A stretch of 50,184 bases of DNA, taken from JALENY01 sp036310185 (GTDB taxonomy: Bacteria > Bacillota > Clostridia > Lachnospirales > Lachnospiraceae). Below are positions 40,751-49,849 of this stretch, in pieces. Every line of letters begins with the position of its first letter. The stretch's first letter is position 1. The notes below the pieces were generated by a model. The model was not told the DNA's origin, did not search any database, and worked only from the letters and a program-made list of their open reading frames with translations. The DNA lies in NCBI GenBank assembly GCA_036310185.1, contig JAXJSH010000061.1, positions 1 to 50,184 of the forward strand. The letters are read 5' to 3'. The translations under genes were made by a program, and so were the position numbers.

Positions 40751-41279
40751 AAAAGAGATTTTTAAAAGAAGAAAAGAAGCAGACCCGGAAAAACTGACAG
40801 AAAAAAGTGAGATCATCTGTGATAAGGTTATGGGACTGGATGCGTTTCAGAACAGTGATACTGTTTTTGTGTACGTTGATTTTAAACGTGAAGTGGAGAC
40901 GAAGAAAATCATAGAGACGGCCTGGAGCATGGGAAAAAAGGTGGCGGCTCCCCGGGTGGAAGGCAGAGATATGTGTTTTTACCTGATCCAGCGGATGGAT
41001 CAGCTGGAGCCGGGATATTTTGAGATTCCGGAACCAACCACCGGTGTACCGGCAGAGGATGAAGAGGCGATTCTGATCGTTCCGGGTGTTGCCTTTGACC
41101 GCAATCGTCATCGTGCCGGTTATGGTCAGGGATTCTATGACCGGTATCTGGAAAAACATCCCCATCACAAAACAGTGGCAGTAGCCTTTGATTTTCAGAT
41201 TGTGGATGAGGTGCCAAGTGAGCCGACGGATATCTGTCCCCAGATGGTAATTACGGAGTCTGAAATATATATGGAATAA
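40728..41279 (+). CDS. 5-formyltetrahydrofolate cyclo-ligase family protein
   Basis: This 183-residue enzyme converts 5-formyl-THF to 5,10-methenyl-THF with ATP, recycling stored folate. Typical motifs are the basic N-terminus KKSIRKEIFKRRK and the ATP/folate-site block IVPGVAFDRNRHRAGYGQGFYDRYL. I chose the ATG at 40728, with GGGTG upstream; a GTG three codons earlier is the alternative. It starts within the end of the DUF896 gene, so the two are coupled. Confidence 0.92.
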   Translation: MTDKKSIRKEIFKRRKEADPEKLTEKSEIICDKVMGLDAFQNSDTVFVYVDFKREVETKKIIETAWSMGKKVAAPRVEGRDMCFYLIQRMDQLEPGYFEIPEPTTGVPAEDEEAILIVPGVAFDRNRHRAGYGQGFYDRYLEKHPHHKTVAVAFDFQIVDEVPSEPTDICPQMVITESEIYME

Positions 41280-41316
41280 TTCAGAAAATCTGGCTGAGTG
41301 AGCCGGTTTTCTGAAT
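41279..41316. promoter_or_regulatory. Hairpin between the cyclo-ligase gene and proA
   Basis: ATTCAGAAAA (41279-41288) and TTTTCTGAAT (41307-41316) pair perfectly over 10 bp, and an inner GGCT/AGCC pair extends the stem. No T-tract follows, so it is probably not a full terminator; an mRNA-stabilising or processing role is possible. Confidence 0.5.
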
Positions 41317-41364
41317 ATCAGAGCAGCGAAAAGACGATTTTAATTGAAATAACGGGAGGATGCT

Positions 41365-42606
41365 ATGTTAGAGACAATTGGGAAAAAAGCCCGTGGGGCG
41401 GAACCTTTTATGAGAAATATGAAAACGGTCGACAAGAACAAAATCTTAAAGGCAGTCGGAGAACAGCTGGTGAAGGATGCGGCAGAGATTATCGCTGCAA
41501 ATGAGCTGGATATGGAAAACGGAAGAAAAAATAATATGCCATCCGGTCTGCTGGACCGACTGATGCTGAATGAGGCACGTATCGCCGGTATGACAGAAGG
41601 GCTGAATCAGATTGCAGATCTGGATGACCCGATCGGCGAGATCGCGGGTATGAAACGCCGTCCCAACGGACTTCTGATCGGGCAGCAGAGAGTGCCGCTT
41701 GGCGTAATCGGCATTATTTATGAAGCGCGCCCGAATGTGACTGCAGATGCGTTTGGCCTCTGCTTTAAAACCGGAAATGTGGTTGTGCTGAAAGGCGGAA
41801 GTGATGCCATTCATTCCAACATGGCGATCGTAAAATCCATCCGTCAGGTATTAAAAGAATTTGGTGCCTGCGAGGATGCCGTTCAGCTGATCGAAGATAC
41901 ATCCAGAGAAACCACAACGGCATTTATGAAAATGAATCAGTATATCGACGTTCTGATTCCCCGCGGCGGAGCAGGACTGATCCGTGCGGTGGTAAACAAC
42001 AGCACCATTCCGGTCATCGAGACCGGAACCGGTAACTGTCATATTTACGTGGATGAATCTGCGGATCTGGATATGGCAATTGATATTATTTTTAACGCAA
42101 AAACCCAGAGAATCGGCGTGTGCAATGCCTGCGAATCCCTTGTCGTACATAAAAACGTGATGGAAGCACTGCTCCCGGCACTGGAAAAACGGCTGAAGGA
42201 GAAAAACGTGGAGCTGCGCGGTGATGAGCTGGTGTGCGGTATTTTGCCGGATGCGGTAAAAGCCACTGAAGAAGACTGGGGAAAAGAATATCTGGATTAT
42301 ATTCTCTCCATTAAAACGGTTGATTCCATTGACCAGGCAATTGCCCATATCAATCGCTACAATACGAAACACTCCGAAGCGATCATTACGAAAGACTACG
42401 CCAATGCGCAGAAGTTTCTGAATGAAGTGGATGCTGCTGCCGTATATGTCAATGCATCCACCAGATTTACCGATGGATTTGAATTTGGATTTGGTGCGGA
42501 GATCGGCATCAGTACCCAGAAACTGCATGCAAGGGGGCCGATGGGGCTTACCGCATTGACAACGACCAAGTTTATCATTTACGGAGATGGTCAGATCCGT
42601 CCGTAA
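41365..42606 (+). CDS. proA: Gamma-glutamyl phosphate reductase
   Basis: This 413-residue enzyme reduces gamma-glutamyl phosphate to glutamate semialdehyde in proline synthesis. It has the aldehyde dehydrogenase fold with VPLGVIGIIYEARPNVTAD, a NADP segment, and the catalytic cysteine in RIGVCNACESLVVH (about 253-256). The C-terminal stretch GAEIGISTQKLHARGPMGL is diagnostic. GGGAGG precedes the ATG. The partner kinase gene proB is not adjacent, unlike the common proBA order. Confidence 0.95.
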   Translation: MLETIGKKARGAEPFMRNMKTVDKNKILKAVGEQLVKDAAEIIAANELDMENGRKNNMPSGLLDRLMLNEARIAGMTEGLNQIADLDDPIGEIAGMKRRPNGLLIGQQRVPLGVIGIIYEARPNVTADAFGLCFKTGNVVVLKGGSDAIHSNMAIVKSIRQVLKEFGACEDAVQLIEDTSRETTTAFMKMNQYIDVLIPRGGAGLIRAVVNNSTIPVIETGTGNCHIYVDESADLDMAIDIIFNAKTQRIGVCNACESLVVHKNVMEALLPALEKRLKEKNVELRGDELVCGILPDAVKATEEDWGKEYLDYILSIKTVDSIDQAIAHINRYNTKHSEAIITKDYANAQKFLNEVDAAAVYVNASTRFTDGFEFGFGAEIGISTQKLHARGPMGLTALTTTKFIIYGDGQIRP

Positions 42607-42652
42607 GAGCGTGTTATAAAATCATGAAATCCTGCATATAATGCTAACCAGA

Positions 42653-42706
42653 ATGTAACGACTCAGAAGGCTCCATTCACAAAATGCCAGAATATGTGTA
42701 TGGAGC
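42653..42706 (+). repeat. Dispersed motif, copy 3, with hairpin
   Basis: ATGTAACGACTCAGAAGG followed by CTCCA (42653-42675) closely resembles 12448-12470. Its right part, GCTCCAT (42670-42676), pairs perfectly with ATGGAGC (42700-42706). It lies between proA and the M14 peptidase gene. A possible weak promoter (TATAAT at 42637-42642, poor -35) precedes it. Confidence 0.45.
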
Positions 42707-42732
42707 AGCAGACCAGGGGATGGGGGTATTTT

Positions 42733-43623
42733 ATGCTGGAAGAACGAAATCAATATCCTACGTATGAAGAGATTCTCTCAGAGAGTGAAACACTTGCGAA
42801 AAAATATCCGGAATGTGTCATATTCCGGATCATTGGACAAAGTCACGACGATCGTCTGATACCCATGATCCGGATTGGAACCGGGACAGAAACTCTGATA
42901 TGTACGGCCGGGATTCACGGAAGAGAGTCTGTGAATCCCGTTCTTTTGCTTAAAATAGCGGAAATATACTGCCACGCGTACCGATACAAGGATTATGTGG
43001 AAGGCTATTCCGTCTATGATCTTTTGAATCAGTATTCCATATGCATGATACCGCTGGTGAATCCGGACGGATATGAGATCGCACTGCGGGGATACGGGGC
43101 CATACATAATCCGATGCTCCGCCATATGTGCAAAATGAAGGCAATTCCTGCAAAAGAATGGAAGTTCAATGCCCGGGCGGTGGACCTGAACCGCAATTTT
43201 CCCAGCAAGACCTACATTCAGCAGCAGTTTTACGAATATCCTGCCAGTGAAAATGAGACACAGGCAGTCATGCGGATTTTTCAGGAATATGAGTCCATTG
43301 CCTATGTGGACTTTCATTCCCGGGGAAAAATCATATATTATTACCGTCATACCATGTCGTGGCGGTACAATCAGAACAGTCATAAGCTGGCAAAGGGCCT
43401 TCAGAAACTGTCTGACTATGAACTTGCAAAAAAGAATGAGGAAATCAGCACCGGTATGAGCGGCGGACATTCGGTGCATTACTATTCCGAGTACACAGGG
43501 CGGCCCGCCCTTACCATTGAAACGGTGGCGGACGAGGCCGAATTTCCGCTGGATTACCGGTATCTCCATGAGACGCTGGAGGAAATAAAGAGTATACCGC
43601 TGGGAATTTTGAAAATGGCTTGA
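42733..43623 (+). CDS. M14 family zinc carboxypeptidase
   Basis: This 296-residue metallopeptidase has the full M14 set: zinc ligands H62 and E65 (AGIHGRESVNP) and H195 (VDFHSRG), and general base E263 (LTIETVADEAEFP). Substrate residues include NPDGYEIALRG and the VDLNRNFP arginine motif. It lacks a signal peptide, so it acts in the cytosol or forespore/mother cell. Close relatives hydrolyse gamma-D-glutamyl-meso-diaminopimelate cell-wall peptides, suggesting muropeptide recycling. I chose the ATG at 42733, after GGGGG; the frame is open to 42694, inside the repeat. Confidence 0.9.
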   Translation: MLEERNQYPTYEEILSESETLAKKYPECVIFRIIGQSHDDRLIPMIRIGTGTETLICTAGIHGRESVNPVLLLKIAEIYCHAYRYKDYVEGYSVYDLLNQYSICMIPLVNPDGYEIALRGYGAIHNPMLRHMCKMKAIPAKEWKFNARAVDLNRNFPSKTYIQQQFYEYPASENETQAVMRIFQEYESIAYVDFHSRGKIIYYYRHTMSWRYNQNSHKLAKGLQKLSDYELAKKNEEISTGMSGGHSVHYYSEYTGRPALTIETVADEAEFPLDYRYLHETLEEIKSIPLGILKMA

Positions 43624-43648
43624 AAGAAAAGTAGCAGGTTGGTATAAT
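43620..43648 (+). promoter_or_regulatory. Promoter of miaB-mutS-mutL-miaA
   Basis: TTGAAA (43620-43625), a 17-base spacer and a consensus TATAAT (43643-43648). The -35 overlaps the stop of the M14 gene, and miaB begins 21 bases after the -10. Confidence 0.75.
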
Positions 43649-43669
43649 TGCATAAGAAAAGGAGACGTT

Positions 43670-45076
43670 ATGGAAATACCAGTAAGAGAACCAGAAAGAC
43701 AATATTATTTTATAGAAAAAGCAAAGGAAGAAGTGGCGCGTATAGCCGGACAGCTTGGGCGGCCGCTTACTTTTTGTGTGCAGACCTTCGGATGCCAGAT
43801 GAATTCCAGAGATTCGGAAAAACTGGCCGGAATCCTGCGGGAAATCGGATATGTGGAGCAGGAAGATGAACATGCGGATTTTGTTATCTACAACACCTGT
43901 ACAGTACGGGAAAATGCGAACCTTCGTGTTTACGGAAGACTTGGCTATCTGCATAATCTGAAAAAGAAAAATCCCCATATGATGATCGCACTGTGCGGAT
44001 GTATGATGCAGGAGGCACACGTAGTAGAAAAATTAAAGAAGAGCTATCGCTTTGTGGATGTTATATTTGGAACCCATAATATTTACAAATTCGCCGAACT
44101 GCTTGCCACACGCTTTGAGACGGGAAAAATGGTAATCGATATCTGGAAAGATACCGACAAAATTGTGGAAAATCTGCCAAATGACCGGAAATATTCCTTC
44201 AAATCCGGCGTCAATATTATGTTTGGCTGCAACAATTTCTGCAGCTACTGTATCGTACCTTATGTAAGGGGCCGGGAACGAAGCCGTGATCCGGAGCAGA
44301 TCGTGGCAGAGATCAGGCGTCTGGTGGCAGATGGCGTAGTGGAAGTCATGCTGCTTGGCCAGAATGTAAATTCCTATGGAAAAACGCTGGAGCATCCGAT
44401 CACATTTGCCCAGCTCTTAAAACAGATTGAAGGGATTGAGGGCCTGCAGAGAATCCGCTTTATGACTTCTCATCCGAAAGATCTGTCCGATGAATTGATT
44501 GGGGTGATGGCAGAGAGCAAAAAGATCTGTCCCCATCTGCATTTGCCGGTACAGGCGGGAAGCAGTAAGATTTTAAAAGACATGAACCGCCGCTACACAA
44601 GGGAACAGTATCTGGCGCTGGTTGAAAGAATCCGAAAAGCCATACCGGATATTTCTCTGACCACCGATATCATCGTCGGTTTCCCGGGTGAGACAGAGGA
44701 AGATTTCCAGGATACCCTTTCTCTGGTGGAAGAAGTAAAATATGACAGTGCATTTACCTTTATTTACTCCAAGCGTACGGGAACACCGGCTGCCGCCATG
44801 GAAAATCAGGTACCGGAAGAAGTGGTAAAAGATCGTTTTGACCGTCTGCTTGCAAGGGTACAGGATATCGCCCGTACCGTCTGTGCAAGATTTGAGGGGC
44901 AGACACTGGATGCACTTGTGGAAGAATATAATGAAGAAAAACAGCTGGTAACCGGCCGTCTGGGCAGCAATCTGCTGGTCCATTTTCCGGGGGATGCCAG
45001 TCTGATCGGAAAGATCGTTCCGGTTTATCTGGAAGAATGCAAAGGATTTTATTACCTTGGACGCAGGGCGGAATAA
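43670..45076 (+). CDS. miaB: tRNA-2-methylthio-N6-dimethylallyladenosine synthase MiaB
   Basis: This 468-residue radical-SAM methylthiotransferase modifies A37 of tRNAs that read UNN codons, after MiaA has added the isopentenyl group. Auxiliary cluster cysteines are C42 (QTFGCQMN), C77 (NTCTVRENA) and C111; the radical SAM motif is CNNFCSYC (C187, C191, C194). A TRAM domain closes the protein. The QTFGCQMN motif separates it from its paralogue RimO at 6873. AAAGGAG precedes the ATG. The miaA gene lies at the other end of this run. Confidence 0.95.
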   Translation: MEIPVREPERQYYFIEKAKEEVARIAGQLGRPLTFCVQTFGCQMNSRDSEKLAGILREIGYVEQEDEHADFVIYNTCTVRENANLRVYGRLGYLHNLKKKNPHMMIALCGCMMQEAHVVEKLKKSYRFVDVIFGTHNIYKFAELLATRFETGKMVIDIWKDTDKIVENLPNDRKYSFKSGVNIMFGCNNFCSYCIVPYVRGRERSRDPEQIVAEIRRLVADGVVEVMLLGQNVNSYGKTLEHPITFAQLLKQIEGIEGLQRIRFMTSHPKDLSDELIGVMAESKKICPHLHLPVQAGSSKILKDMNRRYTREQYLALVERIRKAIPDISLTTDIIVGFPGETEEDFQDTLSLVEEVKYDSAFTFIYSKRTGTPAAAMENQVPEEVVKDRFDRLLARVQDIARTVCARFEGQTLDALVEEYNEEKQLVTGRLGSNLLVHFPGDASLIGKIVPVYLEECKGFYYLGRRAE

Positions 45077-45122
45077 TTTCGCTGCCCTGTGAGAAAAGGC
45101 AGAACAGGAAGGTAGAAACAAC

Positions 45123-47762
45123 GTGGCTTTATCACCAATGATGCAGGAGTATATGAAGACAAAAGAGGAATACAAAGACTGTATTCTCTTTTACCGTCTC
45201 GGAGATTTTTACGAGATGTTCTTCGAGGATGCTCTTACCGTAACAAAAGAACTTGAAATTACGCTGACAGGAAAAGACTGCGGACTGGAGGAACGGGCGC
45301 CCATGTGCGGTGTTCCTTATCATGCGGCAGAGACATATGTGAACCGGCTCATCGACCGGGGCTACAAAGTGGCCATCTGCGAACAGGTCAGTGACCCGAA
45401 AACAACGAAAGGACTGGTAAAGCGTGAAGTCGTGCGCGTGGTGACTCCGGGTACGAATATGAACGCCCAGTCTCTGGATGAATCAAAAAACAATTATCTC
45501 ATGTCCATTGTTTATCTGGAAAATAATTACGGAATTGCCATTTCGGATATTTCCACCGGAATCTGTCTTGTGACAGAGGTGGACAAAGAGCGCAAGCTTC
45601 TGGACGAGATCAACAAATATGCTCCTTCGGAGATTATCTGCAACGAAGCCTTTTATATGAGCGGTGTGGATATGGATGACCTTCATCATCGGCTGGGCAT
45701 CATGATATATTCTCTGGATGCATGGTATTTCGATGATGAACTGTGCATCCGCACTTTAAAGGATCACTTTAAAGTAAGTTCTATGGAAGGTCTGGGACTT
45801 AAGGATTATGAGGGCGGTATGATCGCTGCCGGCGCACTGTTCCAGTACCTGTTTGAAACCCAGAAAACATCCATGGACCATATGACCACCATCACACCTT
45901 ATGTGACGGATCGATTTATGATGCTGGACAGTTCCACCAGACGAAATCTGGAACTGGTGGAGACCCTGCGTGAAAAGCAGAAAAGAGGAACCCTTTTATG
46001 GGTGCTGGATAAAACAAAAACAGCCATGGGTGCGAGAAAAATGCGTTCCATGGTGGAACAGCCCCTGATTGATAAGGAGCAGATCGAAGAGCGTCTCGAT
46101 GCCATTCAGTCCATGAATAATGACGTAATTACCAGAGAAGAGATCCGGGAATATCTTCAGCCGGTCTACGATCTGGAGCGTCTGGTGAGCCGTATCAGCT
46201 ACCAGTCGGCCAATCCCAGGGATCTGATCGCACTGAAAACATCCATGCGCATGCTGCCGCACATAAAGACCCAGCTGAAGAGTTTTAAAAAGTCAGATCT
46301 GCTGAACCGTCTGTATGAGGAACTGGATGATCTTGCTGATCTCTATGAAATCATTGACGCAGCAATCATCGAGGAACCGCCTCTGGCCATGAAAGAAGGC
46401 GGCATCATAAAAGACGGATACAACGAAGATGTGGACAATTACCGCCATGCCAAGACCGAGGGAAAATCCTGGCTGGCACAGCTGGAAGCGGAGGAACGGG
46501 AAAAGACAGGAATCCGCAACCTGAAAATTAAATACAATAAAGTGTTCGGTTATTATCTGGAAGTGACCAATTCCTTCAAAGATTTGGTGCCGGATTATTA
46601 TATGAGAAAACAGACGCTGACCAATGCGGAGCGCTATATTACACCGCGGCTTAAAGAACTGGAAGATACGATTCTGGGAGCGGAAGATAAACTGTACGCT
46701 CTGGAATATGAACTTTTTGTTCAGGTGCGGAACAAAATAGCAAAAGAAATGATGCGTATTCAGAAAACCGCCCAGGCGGTTGCCATGGTGGATGTGATCG
46801 CATCCCTTTCTCTGGTGGCAGAACGCAATCATTTTGTGCGTCCGGCCATGAATACAAAAGGTGTCATCGATATCAAAAACGGCCGTCATCCGGTGGTGGA
46901 AAAAATGGTGGATAATGATATGTTTATTCCCAATGACACCTATCTGGACAACGGAGACAAACGGGTATCCATCATTACCGGACCGAACATGGCAGGTAAG
47001 TCTACTTATATGAGACAGGCTGCACTGATTGTGCTGATGGCGCAGATCGGTTCCTTTGTGCCGGCAGATTCGGCAAAGATCGGTATTGTGGACCGTATTT
47101 TTACCCGTGTCGGTGCTTCCGATGACCTTGCAAGCGGTCAGAGTACCTTTATGGTGGAGATGACCGAGGTGGCCAATATTCTGAGAAATGCAACAAGCCG
47201 CAGTCTGCTGATTCTGGATGAAATCGGCCGCGGTACCAGCACCTTTGACGGTCTGAGTATTGCGTGGGCAGTTGTGGAACATATCAGCAGCACCAAGCTT
47301 CTTGGGGCAAAAACCCTTTTTGCGACCCATTATCATGAACTGACCGAACTGGAAGGTAAAATTCCGGGCGTCAACAACTATTGTATCGCGGTCAAAGAGC
47401 GCGGCGATGACATCGTCTTTTTGCGTAAAATCGTACAGGGCGGTGCCGATAAGAGCTATGGTATTCAGGTGGCGAAGCTGGCCGGTGTACCGGATTCTGT
47501 CATCAACCGTGCCAAAGAGCTGGTGGAAGAGCTTTCGGATGCGGACATTACGGCAGCAGTTGCGGATCTGACCGCGCCGAAACAGAAAAAGAAAAAAGTA
47601 CATTACGATCAGGTGGATCTGACCCAGATGTCCCTGTTTGATACGGTTCAGGATGACGATATTATCCGGGAACTCAGTGAACTGGATGTGGCCAATCTTA
47701 CCCCGATCGAGGCCCTCAACACCATTTACCGTTTGCAGAATAAGATTAAGAACCGGTGGTAA
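45123..47762 (+). CDS. mutS: DNA mismatch repair protein MutS
   Basis: This 879-residue protein recognises mismatches and recruits MutL. The N-terminal mismatch-binding domain carries the FYRLGDFYEMFFEDA motif (phenylalanine wedge), followed by connector, core and clamp domains. The ATPase has Walker A GPNMAGKST (about 620), Walker B LLILDEIGRGTSTFDG and the ATHYHEL switch. The start is GTG with GGAAGG upstream (opening MALSPMMQEY); an ATG at 45138 is possible. Full length for MutS1, with the usual C-terminal helix-turn-helix. Adjacent to mutL. Confidence 0.96.
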   Translation: MALSPMMQEYMKTKEEYKDCILFYRLGDFYEMFFEDALTVTKELEITLTGKDCGLEERAPMCGVPYHAAETYVNRLIDRGYKVAICEQVSDPKTTKGLVKREVVRVVTPGTNMNAQSLDESKNNYLMSIVYLENNYGIAISDISTGICLVTEVDKERKLLDEINKYAPSEIICNEAFYMSGVDMDDLHHRLGIMIYSLDAWYFDDELCIRTLKDHFKVSSMEGLGLKDYEGGMIAAGALFQYLFETQKTSMDHMTTITPYVTDRFMMLDSSTRRNLELVETLREKQKRGTLLWVLDKTKTAMGARKMRSMVEQPLIDKEQIEERLDAIQSMNNDVITREEIREYLQPVYDLERLVSRISYQSANPRDLIALKTSMRMLPHIKTQLKSFKKSDLLNRLYEELDDLADLYEIIDAAIIEEPPLAMKEGGIIKDGYNEDVDNYRHAKTEGKSWLAQLEAEEREKTGIRNLKIKYNKVFGYYLEVTNSFKDLVPDYYMRKQTLTNAERYITPRLKELEDTILGAEDKLYALEYELFVQVRNKIAKEMMRIQKTAQAVAMVDVIASLSLVAERNHFVRPAMNTKGVIDIKNGRHPVVEKMVDNDMFIPNDTYLDNGDKRVSIITGPNMAGKSTYMRQAALIVLMAQIGSFVPADSAKIGIVDRIFTRVGASDDLASGQSTFMVEMTEVANILRNATSRSLLILDEIGRGTSTFDGLSIAWAVVEHISSTKLLGAKTLFATHYHELTELEGKIPGVNNYCIAVKERGDDIVFLRKIVQGGADKSYGIQVAKLAGVPDSVINRAKELVEELSDADITAAVADLTAPKQKKKKVHYDQVDLTQMSLFDTVQDDDIIRELSELDVANLTPIEALNTIYRLQNKIKNRW

Positions 47763-47764
47763 AC

Positions 47765-49849
47765 ATGAAAAAAATAGCAGTTTTAGATCAGAATACGATT
47801 GACAAGATCGCCGCCGGTGAGGTGGTGGAGCGGCCTGCATCCGTAGCCAAAGAGCTGGTGGAAAATGCCATCGATGCGGGAGCCGATGCAGTGACAGTGG
47901 AAATAAGAGACGGAGGGATCACATTCCTTCGCATTACCGATAATGGAAGTGGTATCGAGCAGGAGCAGGTACCGCTTGCATTTTTGCGTCATGCCACCAG
48001 CAAGATCACCAGTGCGGAAGATCTGATGCATATTTTATCGCTGGGGTTCCGCGGCGAGGCACTTTCCAGTATCGCGGCGGTATCACAGGTGGAGCTGATC
48101 ACAAAGACCAGAGACGAACTGACCGGAACCAGATACATCATAGAGGGCGGTTTTGAGAAGAGTCTGGAAGATGTGGGGGCACCGGAAGGCACCACTTTTA
48201 TGATACGAAATCTTTTCTATAATACGCCGGCCAGAGCCAAGTTTTTAAAGACCCCGGCCACGGAAGCCGGATACATCAGCAGTATTATGGAACAGATGGC
48301 CCTTTCCAATGCCAATGTGGCTTTTAAGTTTGTGGTAAATGGTCAGGTTCGCCTGCACACCACAGGAAACGGCAGTCTGAAAGATGTCATATACAGTATT
48401 TACGGGCGGGAGATCGCCAAAGAACTGGTGGAGCTTCATTATGAAAAAGACGGTATTTCCATCGGCGGTTTTATCGCAAAACCAACGGTATCCCGCGGCA
48501 ATCGAAACTATGAAAATTACTATGTAAATGGGCGCTGTGTCAAAAATCGGGTCGTGACAAAGGCAATCGAAGATGCTTACCACAACCGGATGATGCAGCA
48601 CAAATATCCCTTTACCGCGATTTCCATACAGGTTCAGAAAAACATACTGGATGTGAACGTGCATCCCACAAAGAAAGAAGTCCGTTTTTCCAATGAACCG
48701 GTGATTTACAACGCAGTTTTTGAAGCGGTGACCGAAGGGCTGAACCGCCGGGAACTGATTCCGCAGGTAACCATGGATAAAGAGGTGCGGGGAAAAAAAG
48801 CGGAGGCAAAACCGGTGGTTCGGAAGGAAGAGGTGCCGGAGCCTTTTGAGCGAAATCGCCGCATTGAGCAGAAGAAAGGGCAGAAACCTTCGCCGCAGAC
48901 GCTGGAAAAGCAGCATCAGAATATGATGGAAGCTCTTGGGATAGAGGAGCGCAGCCGGCATCGGATGGAGATGACATCCCGGCAGGAAGACAGGAAAACA
49001 CTGCAAGCGGAGCAAACTGTTTCGGAAAATGAAACAGATCAGACGAATTTGAGCATTTCAGGCAAGAAAAGCGTTTACCCGACAGCGGATCAAAAACAGG
49101 ATAAATCCGGATTTGTGAAAGAGGAGTCCGTGTTGTATGATGATAAGTCTGAAAAGGAAACCGTTCCGCCAAAACAGAATACGGTAAGTGTTCAGACAGA
49201 TGACACCATTCATGTGGAAAAAGCGGAGCAGATGACTCTTTTTGAAAAAGAACTCCTGACACCGGAAGCGCGCGTGCAGCACCGTATCATCGGTCAGATC
49301 TTTGACACATACTGGCTGGTGGAATTCGATGACAAACTCTATATCATCGACCAGCATGCAGCCCATGAAAAAGTATTATATGAGCGCATTATGAAAGAGT
49401 ATGAACAGAAAGAGGTCTCGTCGCAGCTGCTGTCGCCGCCTATGGTAGTCAGTCTGAACATGGAAGAAGAAACGGCCCTTCTTGATTATATGGATGTGTT
49501 TCATTCGCTGGGTTTTACCATTGAGCATTTCGGTGGAAAAGAATACACCATCAGCGCAGTTCCGTACAACCTGTACAGTCTGAATTCAAAAGATCTGTTT
49601 CTTGAGATTCTGGATCATCTCAGTGAGGAGGGCAGTCGTGTACCGCTTACGATGGTGACAGATAAGCTGGCAACTGCCGCGTGTAAAGCTGCGGTAAAAG
49701 GCAACAGCCGCATCAGTCAGAAAGAAGCGGAGGCTTTGATTGACGAACTGCTGACGCTGGAGAACCCCTATCAGTGTCCTCACGGCAGACCGACGATCAT
49801 CTCCATGAGCAGATACGAATTAGAAAAGAAATTCCGGAGAATTGTGTAA
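47765..49849 (+). CDS. mutL: DNA mismatch repair protein MutL
   Basis: This 694-residue partner of MutS has the N-terminal GHKL ATPase (ELVENAIDAGAD, DNGSGI, SLGFRGEALSSI), a long disordered charged linker (about 340-500), and a C-terminal dimerisation domain. The latter holds DQHAAHEKVLYE, the metal-dependent endonuclease motif DQHA-x2-E-x4-E. The protein therefore nicks DNA itself, as expected in bacteria without MutH. I chose the ATG at 47765, after GGTGG and typical of the family (MKKIAVLDQNTIDKIAAGE); the GTG at 47756 inside mutS is less likely. It starts 2 bases after the mutS stop. Confidence 0.95.
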   Translation: MKKIAVLDQNTIDKIAAGEVVERPASVAKELVENAIDAGADAVTVEIRDGGITFLRITDNGSGIEQEQVPLAFLRHATSKITSAEDLMHILSLGFRGEALSSIAAVSQVELITKTRDELTGTRYIIEGGFEKSLEDVGAPEGTTFMIRNLFYNTPARAKFLKTPATEAGYISSIMEQMALSNANVAFKFVVNGQVRLHTTGNGSLKDVIYSIYGREIAKELVELHYEKDGISIGGFIAKPTVSRGNRNYENYYVNGRCVKNRVVTKAIEDAYHNRMMQHKYPFTAISIQVQKNILDVNVHPTKKEVRFSNEPVIYNAVFEAVTEGLNRRELIPQVTMDKEVRGKKAEAKPVVRKEEVPEPFERNRRIEQKKGQKPSPQTLEKQHQNMMEALGIEERSRHRMEMTSRQEDRKTLQAEQTVSENETDQTNLSISGKKSVYPTADQKQDKSGFVKEESVLYDDKSEKETVPPKQNTVSVQTDDTIHVEKAEQMTLFEKELLTPEARVQHRIIGQIFDTYWLVEFDDKLYIIDQHAAHEKVLYERIMKEYEQKEVSSQLLSPPMVVSLNMEEETALLDYMDVFHSLGFTIEHFGGKEYTISAVPYNLYSLNSKDLFLEILDHLSEEGSRVPLTMVTDKLATAACKAAVKGNSRISQKEAEALIDELLTLENPYQCPHGRPTIISMSRYELEKKFRRIV

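Noticed and set aside
46293..47840. 515-codon minus-strand open frame
   Set aside because: Shadow of mutS, which is conserved over its full length on the plus strand; the product is low-complexity His/Phe/Cys-rich sequence.
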